Shown here: one piece after another, positions 12,639-24,900 of the stretch
How the letters are laid out: the number at the start of each line of letters is the position of its first letter
How positions within the stretch are numbered: position 1 is the first letter of the stretch
NCBI GenBank assembly: GCA_964017155.1
Contig: OZ024862.1
Coordinates: 34,265,191 to 34,329,190, forward strand
Direction of reading: 5' to 3'
Length of the DNA stretch: 64,000 nt
From: Oasisia sp. SBJ-2009
Lineage: Eukaryota; Annelida; Polychaeta; Sabellida; Siboglinidae
Notes under the pieces: model-generated
What the model saw: the letters and a program-made list of their open reading frames with translations, nothing else
The model's database searches: none
What the model was told of the DNA's origin: nothing
Program-made: the position numbers and the translations under genes

Positions 12639-15202
12639 CATATAGGATGAAGAAAATATTATATATATAATATTATATATATAAATATATATATTAGCAC
12701 TGACCGAATACTTTTTGTACTTTTACTTAAGTAGTTTTGTGGAGCGGTACTTTTACTTAAGTAGTTTTTTTCGGGGGTACTTTTACTTAAGTAGTTTTTT
12801 GGAGATTACTTTTACTTTTACTTAGTTACTTTTCTTGAGTACTTGTTACAGCACTGCAATGAAACCACATCACACATGTCAATGAAACCACATCACACAT
12901 GTCAATGAAACCACATCACACATATCAATGAAACCACATCATACATATCAATGAAACCACATCATACATGTCAATGAAACCAGATCATACATGTCAATGA
13001 AACCAGATCATACATGTCAATGAAACCACATCATACATGTCAATGAAACCAGATCATACATGTCAGTGAAACCACATCACACATGTCAATGAAACCACAT
13101 CATACATGTCTTTGAAACCAGATCATACATGTCAATGAAACAACATCACACATGTCAATGAAACCACATCATACATGTCTTTGAAACCAGATCATACATG
13201 TCAATGAAACCACATCATACATGTCAATGAAACCAGATCATACATGTCAGTGAAACCACATCACACATGTCAATGAAACCACATCATACATGTCAATGAA
13301 ACCACATCACACATGTCAATGAAACCACATCACACATGTCAATGAAACCACATCATACATGTCAATGAAACCAGATCATACATGTCAGTGAAACCACATC
13401 ACACATGTCAATGAAACCACATCATACATGTCAATGAAACCAGATCATACATGTCAATGAAACCACATCATACATGTCAATGAAACCACATCATACATGT
13501 CAATGAAACCATATCATACATGTCAATGAAACCACATCATACATGTCAGTGAAACCAGATCATACATGTCAGTGAAACCACATCACACATGTCAATGACA
13601 CCACATCACACGTGTCAATAAACCAACATCACATACTGAGGTACTTCTAGGGCAAAGTACAATAGTACTTTGGCCTAAAAGTGTATTGTAGTTGCACGTG
13701 CATGTCATCAAATGAGAACGTCCTATAACGGTGACTGTCCTACACTGTGGACATTCAAGACTTCCTATATTCAGGACAGCATGTCTGCATTTGGGTAAAC
13801 AAGATGCAACAGTTAACCTTTTCAGTCCATGCAGGGTCACCAGTTGTCAACAACTTCCTGTTGCTTAACGACAGTTGTAGGTCTGGTTTAAGTGCTACTA
13901 GTGCACTAACATTAACCTATGACAGCCCTGTATTATGGCTGGTGTTTCAAATATTGCAGATGCATGCAATGAAATAATGTAATGTAATAAGATAAATGAT
14001 ATTTTTTTAATATTCAAAATTTGTGGGGGCCAAATAGCCAAATAATAAGGACAAAATGTACAGAGTGGGAAATAATACAGCTGTCATATAAATGACTATG
14101 AAAGCTAGTAAATTAATTATAAATGTCTTGTTATGACCATACGTTTATAATAATTTAATATTAATTAAATCAAACATGTAGATTCTCATATAAAGGACTG
14201 ATATTTACAATTCCAGTTCCGGTTTTTAAGACTTCAATATCCACATGTATGTATGTTAATGATACTATCACTTTTTAATATAGAATAAGCAAATAGCTGT
14301 CTAATTTTAGAATATGTGTTGGCAATACCAGAGACTATAGGAAATTAAGAGGGGGCTAAATGAAACTGCTTAGTATACCAAGAGATGGTTATGAAGATGA
14401 CATTTTTTTCTAAATTTAAAAGAAACCAGTAAAAACAAAGCTAGTGCACAATGCAGCATTAATTAAAGAACAATGCAGGTTGCATGTATGGATATGAAAT
14501 TACTAATTTTATCCGATGACAATACTTACTGGAATAAATTAACTTATTACTGTGTCAATCCTGTGTGAATGTCAAAAACCTGATTGATATCTAATATGGG
14601 CAAATTACAAATGTGTAAAATTGTTAGCCTAAGACTAACACTTCTAACTCTAAGTCTATGTAATGTAGCTAGACTAAGAGCATCTACTCTTAGCTTATCT
14701 TAGGAGGGCAATCTTGGCCAACAAATGTTTATGGTCCAGTGGGTGTGGCACATTCGTTTAGTCAGACTTTGCCCTTTAGTGTTTAGTGCCTGTAGTCGTA
14801 ACAATCAAACAAACACTAATGATAACATAACAATTACAATTCCCTTTGCTTTCGCAACAAAATATATATTGTAAACAAATTGCGCCCGCGACATTTATCG
14901 ACTTGTTTCCTAACAGGTGTCACCGCATAAGAATACGCGTGCCCTAAAATTATAGGGCCTCACGTAACCCACGTACGCAACATTAGCTCGTAAGTCCACG
15001 TAATCATGTCTTAGAAGTTTGGCTACGGGAGTCTCTGGGTGTGTGTTCGACACCTGTACGTGTCCCGTCTACTAACCTGGCACGCGATCAACGCTGTCGC
15101 CTCCGTGTAATTCAGCCGGACACCCCGAGCCAAGCGTTTTTGGGCCAGCGACCCAACTTGGTGGACGAGCAAACTCTCCTCTTCCCTGGGCGCCAACTTC
15201 AT
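1..15202 (-). CDS. urease (eukaryotic single-chain type), 5' seven exons, partial
   Basis: Nickel enzyme hydrolysing urea to ammonia and carbamate. Seven minus-strand exons are visible: 15202-15077, 10063-9994, 7907-7825, 7261-7154, 5551-5330, 4757-4678, 3904-1453. Their phases chain without error (126, 70, 83, 108, 222, 80 and 2,452 nt). In order they encode the gamma-like N terminus (MKLAPREEE, then [17 protein letters not shown]), the linker ([23 protein letters not shown]), the beta region ([45 protein letters not shown]) and the beta-alpha linker ([14 protein letters not shown]). This is the fused gamma-beta-alpha order of plant and fungal ureases. The alpha domain with the nickel site is off the left edge, so activity cannot be judged. 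Odd points: exon 7 carries a 47-copy in-frame repeat, its inferred donor is GC, and introns carry transposons. The gene is head-to-head with ureG. Confidence 0.93.
188..1452. other. no recognisable gene; presumed urease intron
   Basis: I searched both strands for the next urease exon (the start of the alpha domain) and found no match. AT-rich unique sequence with short open frames that resemble nothing known to me. The alpha-domain exons are therefore inferred to lie left of the window. Confidence 0.5.
1453..3904 (-). CDS. urease exon 7, minisatellite-expanded
   Basis: A 2,452-nt exon predicted from phase: acceptor CCATTGACAG|G at 3905 completes the split Arg codon and gives [15 protein letters not shown], the family motif after EIAGN. 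A branch-point-like CACTGAC lies about 25 nt upstream. The [14 protein letters not shown] segment is then repeated with spacer VDR, 47 copies of 17 codons, before the unique tail [20 protein letters not shown] and Q. The inferred donor is CAG|GCAAGT (GC type), phase 0; a GT a few bases on (phase 1) is the alternative. A normal urease would need only about 35 residues here; 46 extra units add 782. Splicing to the most downstream AG would give a normal-length protein, so expression of the repeats is an inference. Confidence 0.8.
1469..3911. repeat. 51-bp minisatellite, 47 copies, spanning urease exon 7 acceptor
   Basis: The unit on the minus strand is about 7 nt of intron end (TTGACAG) plus about 44 nt of exon start, so every copy carries its own AG acceptor in the same phase. 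Unit length is a multiple of three and stop-free, which also makes the opposite strand open in several frames. Variants recur in patterns that indicate block duplication. Confidence 0.93.
3912..4677. repeat. GT/GTAC-rich simple sequence in urease intron 6
   Basis: Mostly irregular (TGTGTACA)n-type sequence from about 4020 to 4660, with a G-run near 4515. No gene seen. Confidence 0.8.
4678..4757 (-). CDS. urease exon 6
   Basis: 80 nt encoding [20 protein letters not shown] then VEIAGN, continuing exactly from MRL of the previous exon. Acceptor TTGTAG|AAC, donor ACAG|GTGACC, phase 2. Confidence 0.93.
5330..5551 (-). CDS. urease exon 5 (beta region core)
   Basis: 222 nt, 74 codons. Contains [35 protein letters not shown] and [11 protein letters not shown], the most conserved block of urease beta. 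Acceptor GGCAG|GAG, donor TTG|GTAACG, phase 0 at both ends. Confidence 0.95.
5736..7087. mobile_element. TA-flanked DNA transposon, non-autonomous
   Basis: Terminal inverted repeats begin GGGGAAGTAGGGGCAT and are flanked by TA on both sides (5734-5735, 7088-7089), fitting a TA target duplication. Length 1,352 bp. A motif of the GGGGCATGTCCGCACA type recurs inside in both orientations (near 5765, 6090, 6490, 6845-6900). No transposase is recognisable. It sits in urease intron 4. Confidence 0.8.
7154..7261 (-). CDS. urease exon 4
   Basis: 108 nt encoding [20 protein letters not shown] and [17 protein letters not shown], the conserved gamma-beta linker of fused ureases. Acceptor CCTCAG|GTG, donor AAG|GTAACT, both phase 0. 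It lies only 66 bp from a transposon end. Confidence 0.9.
7640..7757. repeat. (CA)n and (CCA)n microsatellites
   Basis: Compound simple repeats including a GCGAC segment near 7680 and a CCA run, in urease intron 3 just past exon 3. Confidence 0.9.
7825..7907 (-). CDS. urease exon 3
   Basis: 83 nt encoding [18 protein letters not shown], the end of the gamma-like region. Acceptor TCCAG|GG (phase 1), donor CTG|GTTTGT (phase 0). Confidence 0.87.
8895..9215. repeat. 27-bp minisatellite in urease intron 2
   Basis: About twelve copies of a 27-base unit, GATTGTGGACTCTGAC followed by a T-rich stretch, with CTC/TTT variants. Its plus-strand open frame is a product of the unit length. It is not adjacent to an exon. 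Confidence 0.9.
9994..10063 (-). CDS. urease exon 2
   Basis: 70 nt encoding VQELIRDG followed by [14 protein letters not shown], matching the conserved gamma-subunit helix. Acceptor TCTCAG|GTC, donor CTGG|GTAAG, phase 1. Confidence 0.88.
10186..10320. repeat. (CACT)n and (CA)n microsatellites
   Basis: Simple tetranucleotide and dinucleotide runs in urease intron 1, upstream of the exon 2 acceptor. Confidence 0.9.
10815..12856. mobile_element. hAT-family DNA transposon, non-autonomous or decayed
   Basis: Ends CAGTGCTGGGATGTAAC and (inverted) CAGTGCTGTAACAAGTAC, flanked by the 8-bp target duplication CAATGAAA (10807-10814 and 12857-12864), diagnostic of hAT. Subterminal TACTTAAGTA-type repeats lie at both ends. 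2,042 bp with no recognisable transposase. A second hAT-like end lies inside, at about 12500-12592. Confidence 0.88.
12505..12592. repeat. ATGATTTAAATC repeat block, possible nested hAT end
   Basis: Repeated TGATTTAAATCA units ending CAACCCTG (reverse complement CAGGGTTG), the style of a hAT terminus. No partner end was found. A (TA)n run follows. Confidence 0.45.
13640..15000. other. urease intron 1 sequence, nothing recognised
   Basis: AT-rich unique sequence. Short open frames on both strands resemble nothing known to me. Confidence 0.5.
15077..15202 (-). CDS. urease exon 1 (start codon exon)
   Basis: Encodes 42 residues starting MKLAPREEE and ending TALIACQ. The ATG at 15202 is chosen because family members begin MKL-PRE at this point; the frame stays open upstream for 27 more codons, which look unrelated. 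Donor CAG|GTTAGT, phase 0. Confidence 0.9.
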
Positions 15203-16044
15203 CGCTAAGCGTCTTCTGTCACACGTACATCGATGAATGAAACAGTCCTGTACTTTGGCACATATCATTGAAACACGTGCCATACAAAAACATGTTGATC
15301 TATACCCTTACCTAAAAAAGTTGTCCGATAAACAAGCACATACATTTTCTCTTGAATGTACACAACGACAGCCTATGCCTCTTCGTTAGATAGTCTATCT
15401 TTGAGAATGCTTCGCTTATAGTGAGCATGCAAGTTACTTTTTTTATTTAATTGGTTTGTATATTGCACACGACTTCCGATATTAAATTATTAATACGCAT
15501 CACCACATTCAGTCAAAGCCAAACATCTGTAAGTAATTGAAGTTTTCACTCAGGGCGTTTGTGAGAAGTCAGGATTTAATAGTTATGGCCTATGTCAAAC
15601 TTGCCCATAATTACCTCTCTATGTTATCTTGCCCCACTCCAAGCGTGTGAATGCTTATCACAAATGGGTGATCAAGTCAAATAAAACCCGTGACGGAGTA
15701 ATAGCGCCCACTCTAGTCTCTAGTCTCTACCGTTTCAGAATCGAGACGCGTACCCACGCCCACGCACGCGCGCACATAATGCTCAGCTCGAAACATCTCG
15801 TACGATTACACGCACGTCTGAGTTTATACTCAACGTCCTAAAACACAAGTCTACTTACGTGTTTTGCTTCTCCGATCCGAAAACGATATCGCATCGGCGC
15901 TGTCAGTTAGTTTATAACTGTTTAAAAAAGACGACTGAACGACGGATATCGACAACTCCCCAGAGTTATAATTTATAGCAACAGACTATCGCTGCAGTCA
16001 CCCGCTTGTGCGTCGGACCATCACAACGTCTCTCACTCGACGAG
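15203..16044. promoter_or_regulatory. shared 5' region of the divergent urease and ureG genes
   Basis: The two start codons are 842 bp apart and face away from each other, so both promoters must lie here or in upstream untranslated exons. CpG-containing stretches occur near 15750-16020. No clear TATA box or defined element could be assigned. A shared control region is an inference from geometry. Confidence 0.5.
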
Positions 16045-16096
16045 ATGACGGACTCGGGGCACATCGATGACGTACACAGCTGCACTTTTGTCCAAG
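16045..16096 (+). CDS. ureG: ureG exon 1
   Basis: Encodes [17 protein letters not shown]. Donor CAAG|GTAAAG, phase 1. No conserved motif; the assignment rests on matching phase with exon 2 and on position. Confidence 0.75.
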
Positions 16097-16528
16097 GTAA
16101 AGTCATTATATAACAACTGTTACGTTATCAGCACACGAAGTGTTGAGAAGCTAGCGCTGTCAGTTTAGCGCATTGACAGGAGGGGGATGTTAATTGACGT
16201 TGTCGTCTGCTTTTCTTGTCGCCCTGCGCACCCCGTCGTCGTCGACTATCCAAACTTATTCCCCCGCTCCAAGTTAACTGTGTGGAATATCCCGGTAGCG
16301 TCGTTTGTTAACGCCCCCTGATTTAAGAAAGGCAATAGGCCATGCAACCGATACCATTGGCGCGACATGTACTAAGATGGCAAAGATTGCCAATCTTTGC
16401 CATCTTAGTCTTAGTCTTAGTGCACAAAACTGCATATGTCGCGCCAATGATATCGGTTATTAAATAGATACGGACATAAAATTATGTCATTATGATTTAT
16501 GTTATATACATACATATATACGCACGTA

Positions 16529-16572
<44 letters not shown>

Positions 16573-16596
16573 CACACGCACGTACACACGCACGCA

Positions 16597-16661
<65 letters not shown>

Positions 16662-19600
16662 TGTATAATATACAAACATCCAGTCTGCAGCAGATTTCCA
16701 AAGTCTGGGTCTGGGGAGGTAGAAATTAAGGTCCTTCCCTCACTAGAGGACATTATATCAATAAATCACTGTACTTTTTTCTCGTTGCCCTCGGTCCTAG
16801 TCAGAAGGGCATTTGGCTCGCTGTTCGTGCATTCACCTATGGCCTGTATGAATGGCTTTCTGCATGAATGAATGACTGGGTAAGCGATGCATAGGGCACC
16901 ACTGTTGATTGAGTACAAACTCGCACAGATACCAAGTTGTTGGTTTTCACACAGTTATGCATGCTCCACTAAAGTTACAAACTAATGGTAAATCTCAATA
17001 TCAGTTCTTGGAAAAGTGGGCAAGTGCGATAACGTCATTTCTAAAGGAAACAACATTTGCGCACTAAAATAGCACTGAGTGATAATCGCACAATAAAAGT
17101 TTCATTGTGAAATCGTTGCGTCACTGCAAAAAAATAAAATAAAAAAGACAAGGATTCATTGTCACCAATTCTGGAACTTAGTATTATATTGCAATAGGGC
17201 CTGTGCATAACTGTCAAACAGCATTCACACATGCAATCACATGTGTGCTGCAGTGGCCCTGATTGTATCTGTAGGTTGCTGATGTGTGTGTCTGTAATCT
17301 GCACGTGTGTGTTATGCACGTGCGTTTTAATGTGTGTAGAAACAGAACCAGAAATAAATTAAGCAAGATTAATTCATTACTAGAACAACATAAAATCATT
17401 ATCGGTGATCACAGTGTGTTATATATGTGTGCCAGGAAGCAATTTATTGCTCCACTTGAATGTGTACATGTATGTATTTTCTCTTCCATTTCTGTTTCAA
17501 TCTCATTTGCACATGCTCACAGTTACTTTGCCGTGTTCAATTACATTTTTCACTGTGTACTATTTACATTGTACACATACACATAGAAAGTGACAGTTAA
17601 GAAATATGTGGATGAAACATGGAATCTTGAACTCACAAAAAACCCTGGTGGCCTACAAAGTTCTGGTGGCCTACAAAGTTCTTCAGAAAGAACCCGTAAA
17701 TTTGTTTGAGAGGGCATGATGCCATGAATACAATGGTCTTGATGGCGTCATGCACAATTAATTTTACCTCCTGTGGCAGGTTATTTGATTTTAACGATGA
17801 AATAAACCCTGTGTAGAACACGTTTTTGTTTCTAAAAATTTAACGCAAATGGTTTTATGTATGCAGCTGTACAGTGGTTTTATTCACAACTTTACTGCTT
17901 TTTCGGTCTCTTGATATGTCATTCTAATAATTTTGGAGAACGGAACTTACATTCACTGTCTTATGTCGAATTGTGCAAGAAACTTCTTTTTCATGGTTGT
18001 AAAATATGTGTTGGAAATGTGGTGTTTTTGCCTATAAATCTACTAGCAGTCAGAAACAGGCACACAGTTTTTATGAGGAATTTTGTTTACCTGCAACAAT
18101 TTGAAGTGGCAGGCTGATATTTTGAATGATTCGACGATGACATTTACGTGAAAGACGGCAATTTATTTCTCTGCAATAGTTTGATGGTTTCAAGCAATGT
18201 ACGTTTTCTCTCACATGTAACTTTTTCACTGGTAATTTGAAGCAAAAGTTACAAATGTACTGAGGCACACTTAGTTAGGACCCTTTCAATGTCACAGCAC
18301 TATGGTGATCCATGGAGCGTTGGCTGAGAAGCATTGGCAGACGGGCAGTGTGGTTGTAGTTGATTGTTGTGTCTTATACCCTACTCTCTTCACACTAGCA
18401 AATTTAAACTGGTATGAAACCAGTTTCACTCCTGTTGAGCATTCACACCCAAAAATTTTAACCGGTTCAGTGAGTTGAACGGGATTCAAGTTATCCACCT
18501 GCATGAGGGGGTTTCGAACCGGTTTAGTTTTGAACCGGTTCAGTTTTGAACCAGTTCAGATTGCTAGTATGTGGATGCAAAGTGGATTAGCGGACAGTGG
18601 CACTAACTTTGACCTAATTAATGGTGATTGGTGAGGCCTGCGATCATTGCACAAGGCAGGGCTCTTAGCATCATTTGAGGTAATTAATGCCCTGCCCAGT
18701 TGCTCCTTTAAGTCAAAAGAAATCGATTAGTGAACGGAAACTACTCCCACTACGGTGTCTGTAATGTACAGGGTATTTGAACTGGCTCAGTTAATGCACA
18801 TAAACTGAGCCGGTTCGAAACCTGTTTGTAATGTGAACGGGGTATATGTATAGTGGTTGCGTTACACATTAAATTTTGATTTATTTCAGACTAAATGTTT
18901 ATGAGGTGGTTGATTGTTGAACTCAAAATGCAAACAAACATGGCAACGTCTGTTCCAACATACAGTACAGTCAAGTATGTCAATAAATAAATAGATAAAT
19001 AAATAAAAAAAGTGTTATACATAATTATAACTGTCAAGGGAAGGAGAAACTCAGGTTGGACTCAGATTATTAGATTAATTACAGATCTGTTGACTACAAA
19101 TATTAGTTGATTATATATCTAGCAAATGCAACAGGTCTGAATAAACAGCAAAACTTAAAATTATCCACAGATTACAATTGCAGAAGCAGTACGTGTAAAC
19201 AATTAAACAATGCAAAATACAAACTCTTAGCCTGCTAACTTGTAGTTTGTAATTTTCTCCTGTGTTGGTGACATTGCAGCCGGACGAACAGCTGAGCAGA
19301 AGAGTCACACGCACGACCACGGTCACAGTCACGAACACAGCCACCACCATGAGCACGGACACACGCATGAGGCGATGGAGAGTCCAGGGTCTTACACCGA
19401 GCGCGACCCTCCTGTCTACAGGGCAGACTGGAAGAAGGTGACTCACATTGGTGCAAACACATCTTCAAGTATTTACTGCTAAACAGTGATGTTTCACTAT
19501 CCTGCAGTTGTAACGTGACTGTGTGCTAAAGTAATAAGTTAATAAAATAAATATGACAAATAGATAAATACAATTAACTGTACATTAAGTGTACAAATGA

Positions 19601-21951
19601 TCAGTCTGATTCATGTCACATATATTAAATTTAATATTGACTAAACCATAACCGCATTAATCGTGGGGTGGATTTACCCTTTTCCTAAAGACTCCTTACT
19701 GCACGATATTAGAACTTTAATTTTTTTATTTACTTATTTTATCTTTAAATAATCTATATTGTGCAGTTGCCTGATAATATCAATACAATATGTCATTGTG
19801 TAATACAATTATTAAGTGTAAAGTACAACACATATGTTACAGCGAGCCTTCACAGTGGGGATTGGGGGGCCAGTTGGCTCCGGCAAGACTGCCATTGTTC
19901 TGGCACTGTGTCAGCAGTTGAGAGAGACACACAAGATCTGTGTCATCACTAATGACATCTTCACAAGGTGAGAGACACAAGGTCTGTGTCACCACTAATA
20001 TCATGACATCTTCACAAGGTGAGAGTCACACAAGGTCTGTGTCACCACTAATATCATGACGTCTTCACAAGGTGACAGTCACACAAGATCTGTGTCACCA
20101 CTAATATCATGACGTCTTCACAAGGTGAGAGTCACACAAGATCTGTGTCACCACTAATATCATGACGTCTTCACAAGGTGACAGTCACACAAGATCTGTG
20201 TCACCACTAATATCATGACGTCTTCACAAGGTGAGAGTCACAGAAGATCTGTGTCACCACTAATATCATGACGTCTTCACAAGGTGACAGTCACACAAGA
20301 TCTGTGTCACCACTAATATCATGACGTCTTCACAAGGTGAGAGTCACAGAAGATCTGTGTCACCACTAATATCATGACGTCTTCACAAGGTGACAGTCAC
20401 ACAAGATCTGTGTCACCAGTAATATCATGACGTCTTCACAAGGTGAGAGTCACACAAGATCTGTGTCACCAGTAATATCATGACATCTTCACAAGGTGAC
20501 CGTCACACAAGATCTGTAAGTGTCTTAAAGCCTTGTGGTACGGAGTGAAGTGATGCAGAGTTCACATGCAGGTGACGTGGAGGTTACATGCATGTGTTGG
20601 TGAGATGACATGAATGTTACATGCATGCAGATGATGTTGAGGTGACATGGAGGTACGTGCAATGGAAATTGAGGTTACATGCAGGTGATGTGGAGATGAT
20701 TGGTTGCAGGGAAGACTGGGAGTTTCTGGTGAGGAACAAGGCTCTGCCTGAGGAGAGGATGAGGGCCGTGGAGACGGGAGGATGTCCTCACGCTGCCATC
20801 AGGGAGGTAGGCTACGTTCAGGGAGGTAGGCCACAGTCAGGGAGGTAGGCTACGGTAAGGAAGGTATGCTACGGTCAGGGAGGCATGCTATGGTCAGGGA
20901 GGTAGGCCATGGTCAGGGAGGTATGCTACGGTCAGGGAGGTAGGCCACGGTCAGGGAGGTAGGCCATGGTCAGGGAGGTAGGCTATGGTCAGGGAGGTAG
21001 GCCATGGTCAGGGAGGCATGCTATGGTCAGGGAGGTAGGCCACGGTAAGGGAGGTATGCTACGGTCAGGGAGGTAGGCCACGGTCAGGGAGGTAGGCCAT
21101 GGTCAGGGAGGTAGGCTATGGTCAGGGAGGTAGGCCACGGTCAGGGAGGTAGGCCTCGATGAGGGAGGTAGGCCACGGTCAGGGAGGTAGGCTATGGTCA
21201 GGGAGGTAGGCCACAGTCAGGGGGGTAGGCTACGGTCAGGGAGGTAGGCCGTGGTCAGGGACGTAGGCTACGGTCAGGAAGGTAGGCAATGGTCAGGGAG
21301 GTAGGCTTAGATGGTCAGGGAGGTAGGCCATGGTCAGGGAGGTAGGCCATGGTCAGGGAGGTAGGTCACGGTCAGGGATGTAAGCCACAGTCAGGGAGGT
21401 AGGCCACGGTCAGGGAGATAGGCCACAGTCAGGGAGGTAGGCCATGGTCAGGGAGGTAGGCAACGGTCAGGGAGGTAGGCCATGGTCAGGGAGGTAGGCC
21501 ATGGTCAGGGAGGTAGGCTATGGTCAGGGAGGTAGGCAATGGTTAGGGAGGTAGGTCAAGGTCAGGGAGGTAGGCCACGGTCTGGGGGGTAGGCTGTGAT
21601 CATGGAGTTAGGTTACGGTCAAGGAATTTGGCTACGGTCAGGGAGGTAAGCTACGTTCAGGGAAGTAGGCTACAGTCAGGGAGGTAGGCCATGGTCAGGG
21701 AGGTAGGCCACTGTCAGGGAGATAGGCGACGGTCAGGGAGGTAGGTCTCTGTCAGAGAGATATGCCACTGTTGGGGTGGCAGACCCCCATCGGCATAGGT
21801 AAACTGTCAGGGAAGTAGGCACTTTGGGGAGACAGGTGCTTAATGGAATGTGTTACAATATTATAAGTGCTTACTGAGAAGAGTGAAACATTAAAACCAG
21901 TTCAGAAGCATAGCAGTTATGATTGTTACGGTTTTATTGTATATATAGCAG

Positions 21952-21987
<36 letters not shown>

Positions 21988-24900
21988 ATATATATAGCAG
22001 TATATATTCATGGAAAATGTCACCATGTAGTATAATAGTATAAACCATTTGGTAATTAAAATGGTATCATGTTATCAAAGAATAAAATTATAACAATATG
22101 TGTAAGTTTAGATTTTTACAGAATGACTGCGAATAACACATGTAAATTAAATAATATGTTCCACTAATCAACTGACGACTGTCACTCTTCAGGACTACTC
22201 TCTGAATCTGGAGGAAGTGAAAGACCTTACTCGCAAATTTGATCCTCAAATGATCCTCATCGAGTCTGGCGGAGATAACCTCGCTGCAAACTTCAGTCGT
22301 GAACTTGCTGACTACATCATCTACGTCATTGATGTCGCAGGTTCTGTCTATTCACAGTTTGAGGCACATTCCTGCGTATGGCAAAGTGCTGTTACCAAAA
22401 AAAATACCTTCAAATACCATTGAAATACCATAAAAGATACCATTGGATTTTGAATGGTTTTTGAATGGTCCTATAAGGGGGTATTATGGCCAAGGGTATT
22501 TGAATGGTATCCGAATGGTTTTATGAATGATATTTTGAATGGTATTTTGGATTCTTTGTACCGTTCCATGGTATTGAATGGTATTTTAAATTACCGTTGA
22601 GAGTACCACTGAGTCCTGCTGATATATCATTGATACTGAATGGTATTCAATGGTATTCAATCGTAATCAGTGGTATACCATTGGCTCTTTTTGTAAGGGT
22701 GTTTATTGAAGAATAACCTATTGTTGCTGGAGAAATAGTGTGAACCACAGAGGCAATGGTTCACCGGATGGAGCTTTGAACTCTCAACCGAGAAAACCTG
22801 CTTTTGAATTCTTTGGTGCAGTGCAAAATTTATGTTGCTCCAGGTCACTAAGCTGCATGAATTAGTCTACAATAGTGAATACCTAATATTACCTATGTAC
22901 AAATAGACTGCATATAATTGTGGTGTGGCTGAATGCTCTCCAGAGAAGTCACTGTAGTATTCAAATTTGATGAAACGTGTGTCATTGAGTACTGGACATT
23001 GGCCTATATAAATCAACCTTTTTACTGTAGACATAAAAATGTCCAGTATAACATGTGATATGTAACAAACACATGTAAATGACATACAAGTTGTTTGTCG
23101 CCTGCAGTATATAACTCTTATTTTTTTCTTCACATTTCCCAGCCCATCCACCACCGGTACTTAGGGAGTCTCAGACTCAGTTGCAAGTCTTAGAAAGTCA
23201 AATAATTTGTTTTCTTCTATTTGCTCTACCCCTGAGTGCAATGGCTCAGGGGTAGAGCTTCGGACTCTCGACTACGAGAACCCGGGTTAGAATCCTGGCT
23301 GCGGTGTTAAAACCTTGGGGAAGTTTTTTCACTCACATTGCTCCAGTTCACTCAGCTGTATAAATGAGTACCTGGCAATAGACAGTGGTGGATATGTGTA
23401 CGAGCAGCCTTCGCGCATTAATTGTAGCATATGGCTGGATGCTTCCCAGAGAAGCCGAGATGGTGTCTGAGTGAACAGGTCTGTCAGGGAAGTAAAGTGT
23501 AAAGCACTTTGAGCGATGCTGAGGACTGGATACTGCGCTATATAAGAACTTGCCTTTTGCCTTTTTTTTATACATGCTCTACGTTGGCCCCTGAAACTGC
23601 CTATATCTCTCAGTCTCCGCAGAAACCCAGGTACTGTTTCATTTAATAACTGATATCATTTGAGCAAAATAATACAGACAAAAGCGCAGCATAGCAGTAT
23701 CCACATGTTGTAGTTCTACTTCTTTGTTTCAGGGGGTGACAAGATCCCACGCAAGGGGGGCCCTGGGATCACACAGAGTGATCTACTTGTGATCAACAAG
23801 ACAGACCTGGCTGAAGCCGTTGGGGCAGACTTGGAAGTAAGTGTTGATAGGCAGGAACGCACTGACCGTGTATGTCCCAACCCCATAAACCAGACACACA
23901 CCAGCTGTGTCTCACCTTAAACCTGTGAGATGTCATCATCATGTAAACTTGAAAACTGCGTTGGGTTAGTCAGCATCAGTTTAACTTATTTGAAGGTGTT
24001 CAGATTTATCTAATTATGACTTCACATTATACTGGGTTAAGTTTTGACTTGGTCAGTGTCAGTTAAAATTATTTGTATTTTCAAAACTGTACAGGTCCCA
24101 CAGTCTGGTGAGGTGAAAATTTTGCCAGGTGATGGAGATGTTTGTTTGCCAGGTGATGAAGTGTGATGAAGATGTTTGTTTGTCAGGTGATGAAATGTGA
24201 TGGAGATGTTTGTTTGTCAGATGATGAAGGGTGATGGAGATGTCTGTTTGCCAGGTGATGAAGTGTGATGGAGATGTTTGTTTGTCAGGTGATGAAGTGT
24301 GATGAAGATGTTTGTTTGTCAGGTGATGAAGTGTGATGGAGATGTTTGTTTGTCAGGTGATGAAGGGTGATGGAGATGTCTGTTTGCCAGGTGATGAAGT
24401 GTGATGGAGATGTTTGTTTATCAGGTGATGAAGTGTGATGGAGATGTTTGTTTGTCAGGTGATGAAGGGTGATGGAGATGTCTGTTTGCCAGGTGATGAA
24501 GTGTGATGGAGATGTTTGTTTGCCAGGTGATGAAGTGTGATGGAGATGTTTGTTTGTCAGGTGATGAAGGGTGATGGAGATGTCTGTGTGCCAGGTGATG
24601 AAGTGTGATGGAGATGTTTGTTTGTCAGGTGATGAAGTGTGATGGAGATGTTTGTTTGTCAGGTGATGAAATGTGATGGAGATGTTTGTTTGTCAGGTGA
24701 TGAAGGATGATGGAGATGTCTGTTTGCCAGGTGATGAAGTGTGATGGAGATGTTTGTTTGTCAGGTGATGAAGTGTGATGGAGATGTTTGTTTGCCAGGT
24801 GATGAAGGGTGATGGAGATGTTTGTTTGTCTGGTGATGAGGTGTGATGAAGATGTTTGTTTGCCAGGTGATGAAGTGTGATGGAGATGTTTGTTTGCCAG

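Larger units (their letters stand above)
10330..13625. repeat. 23-bp minisatellite split by a hAT insertion
   Basis: Units of the form CAATGAAACCACATCATACAT occupy about 10330-10814 and resume at 12857-13625. The break falls inside a unit and the 8 bases CAATGAAA appear on both sides, so one array was interrupted by transposition. Confidence 0.9.
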
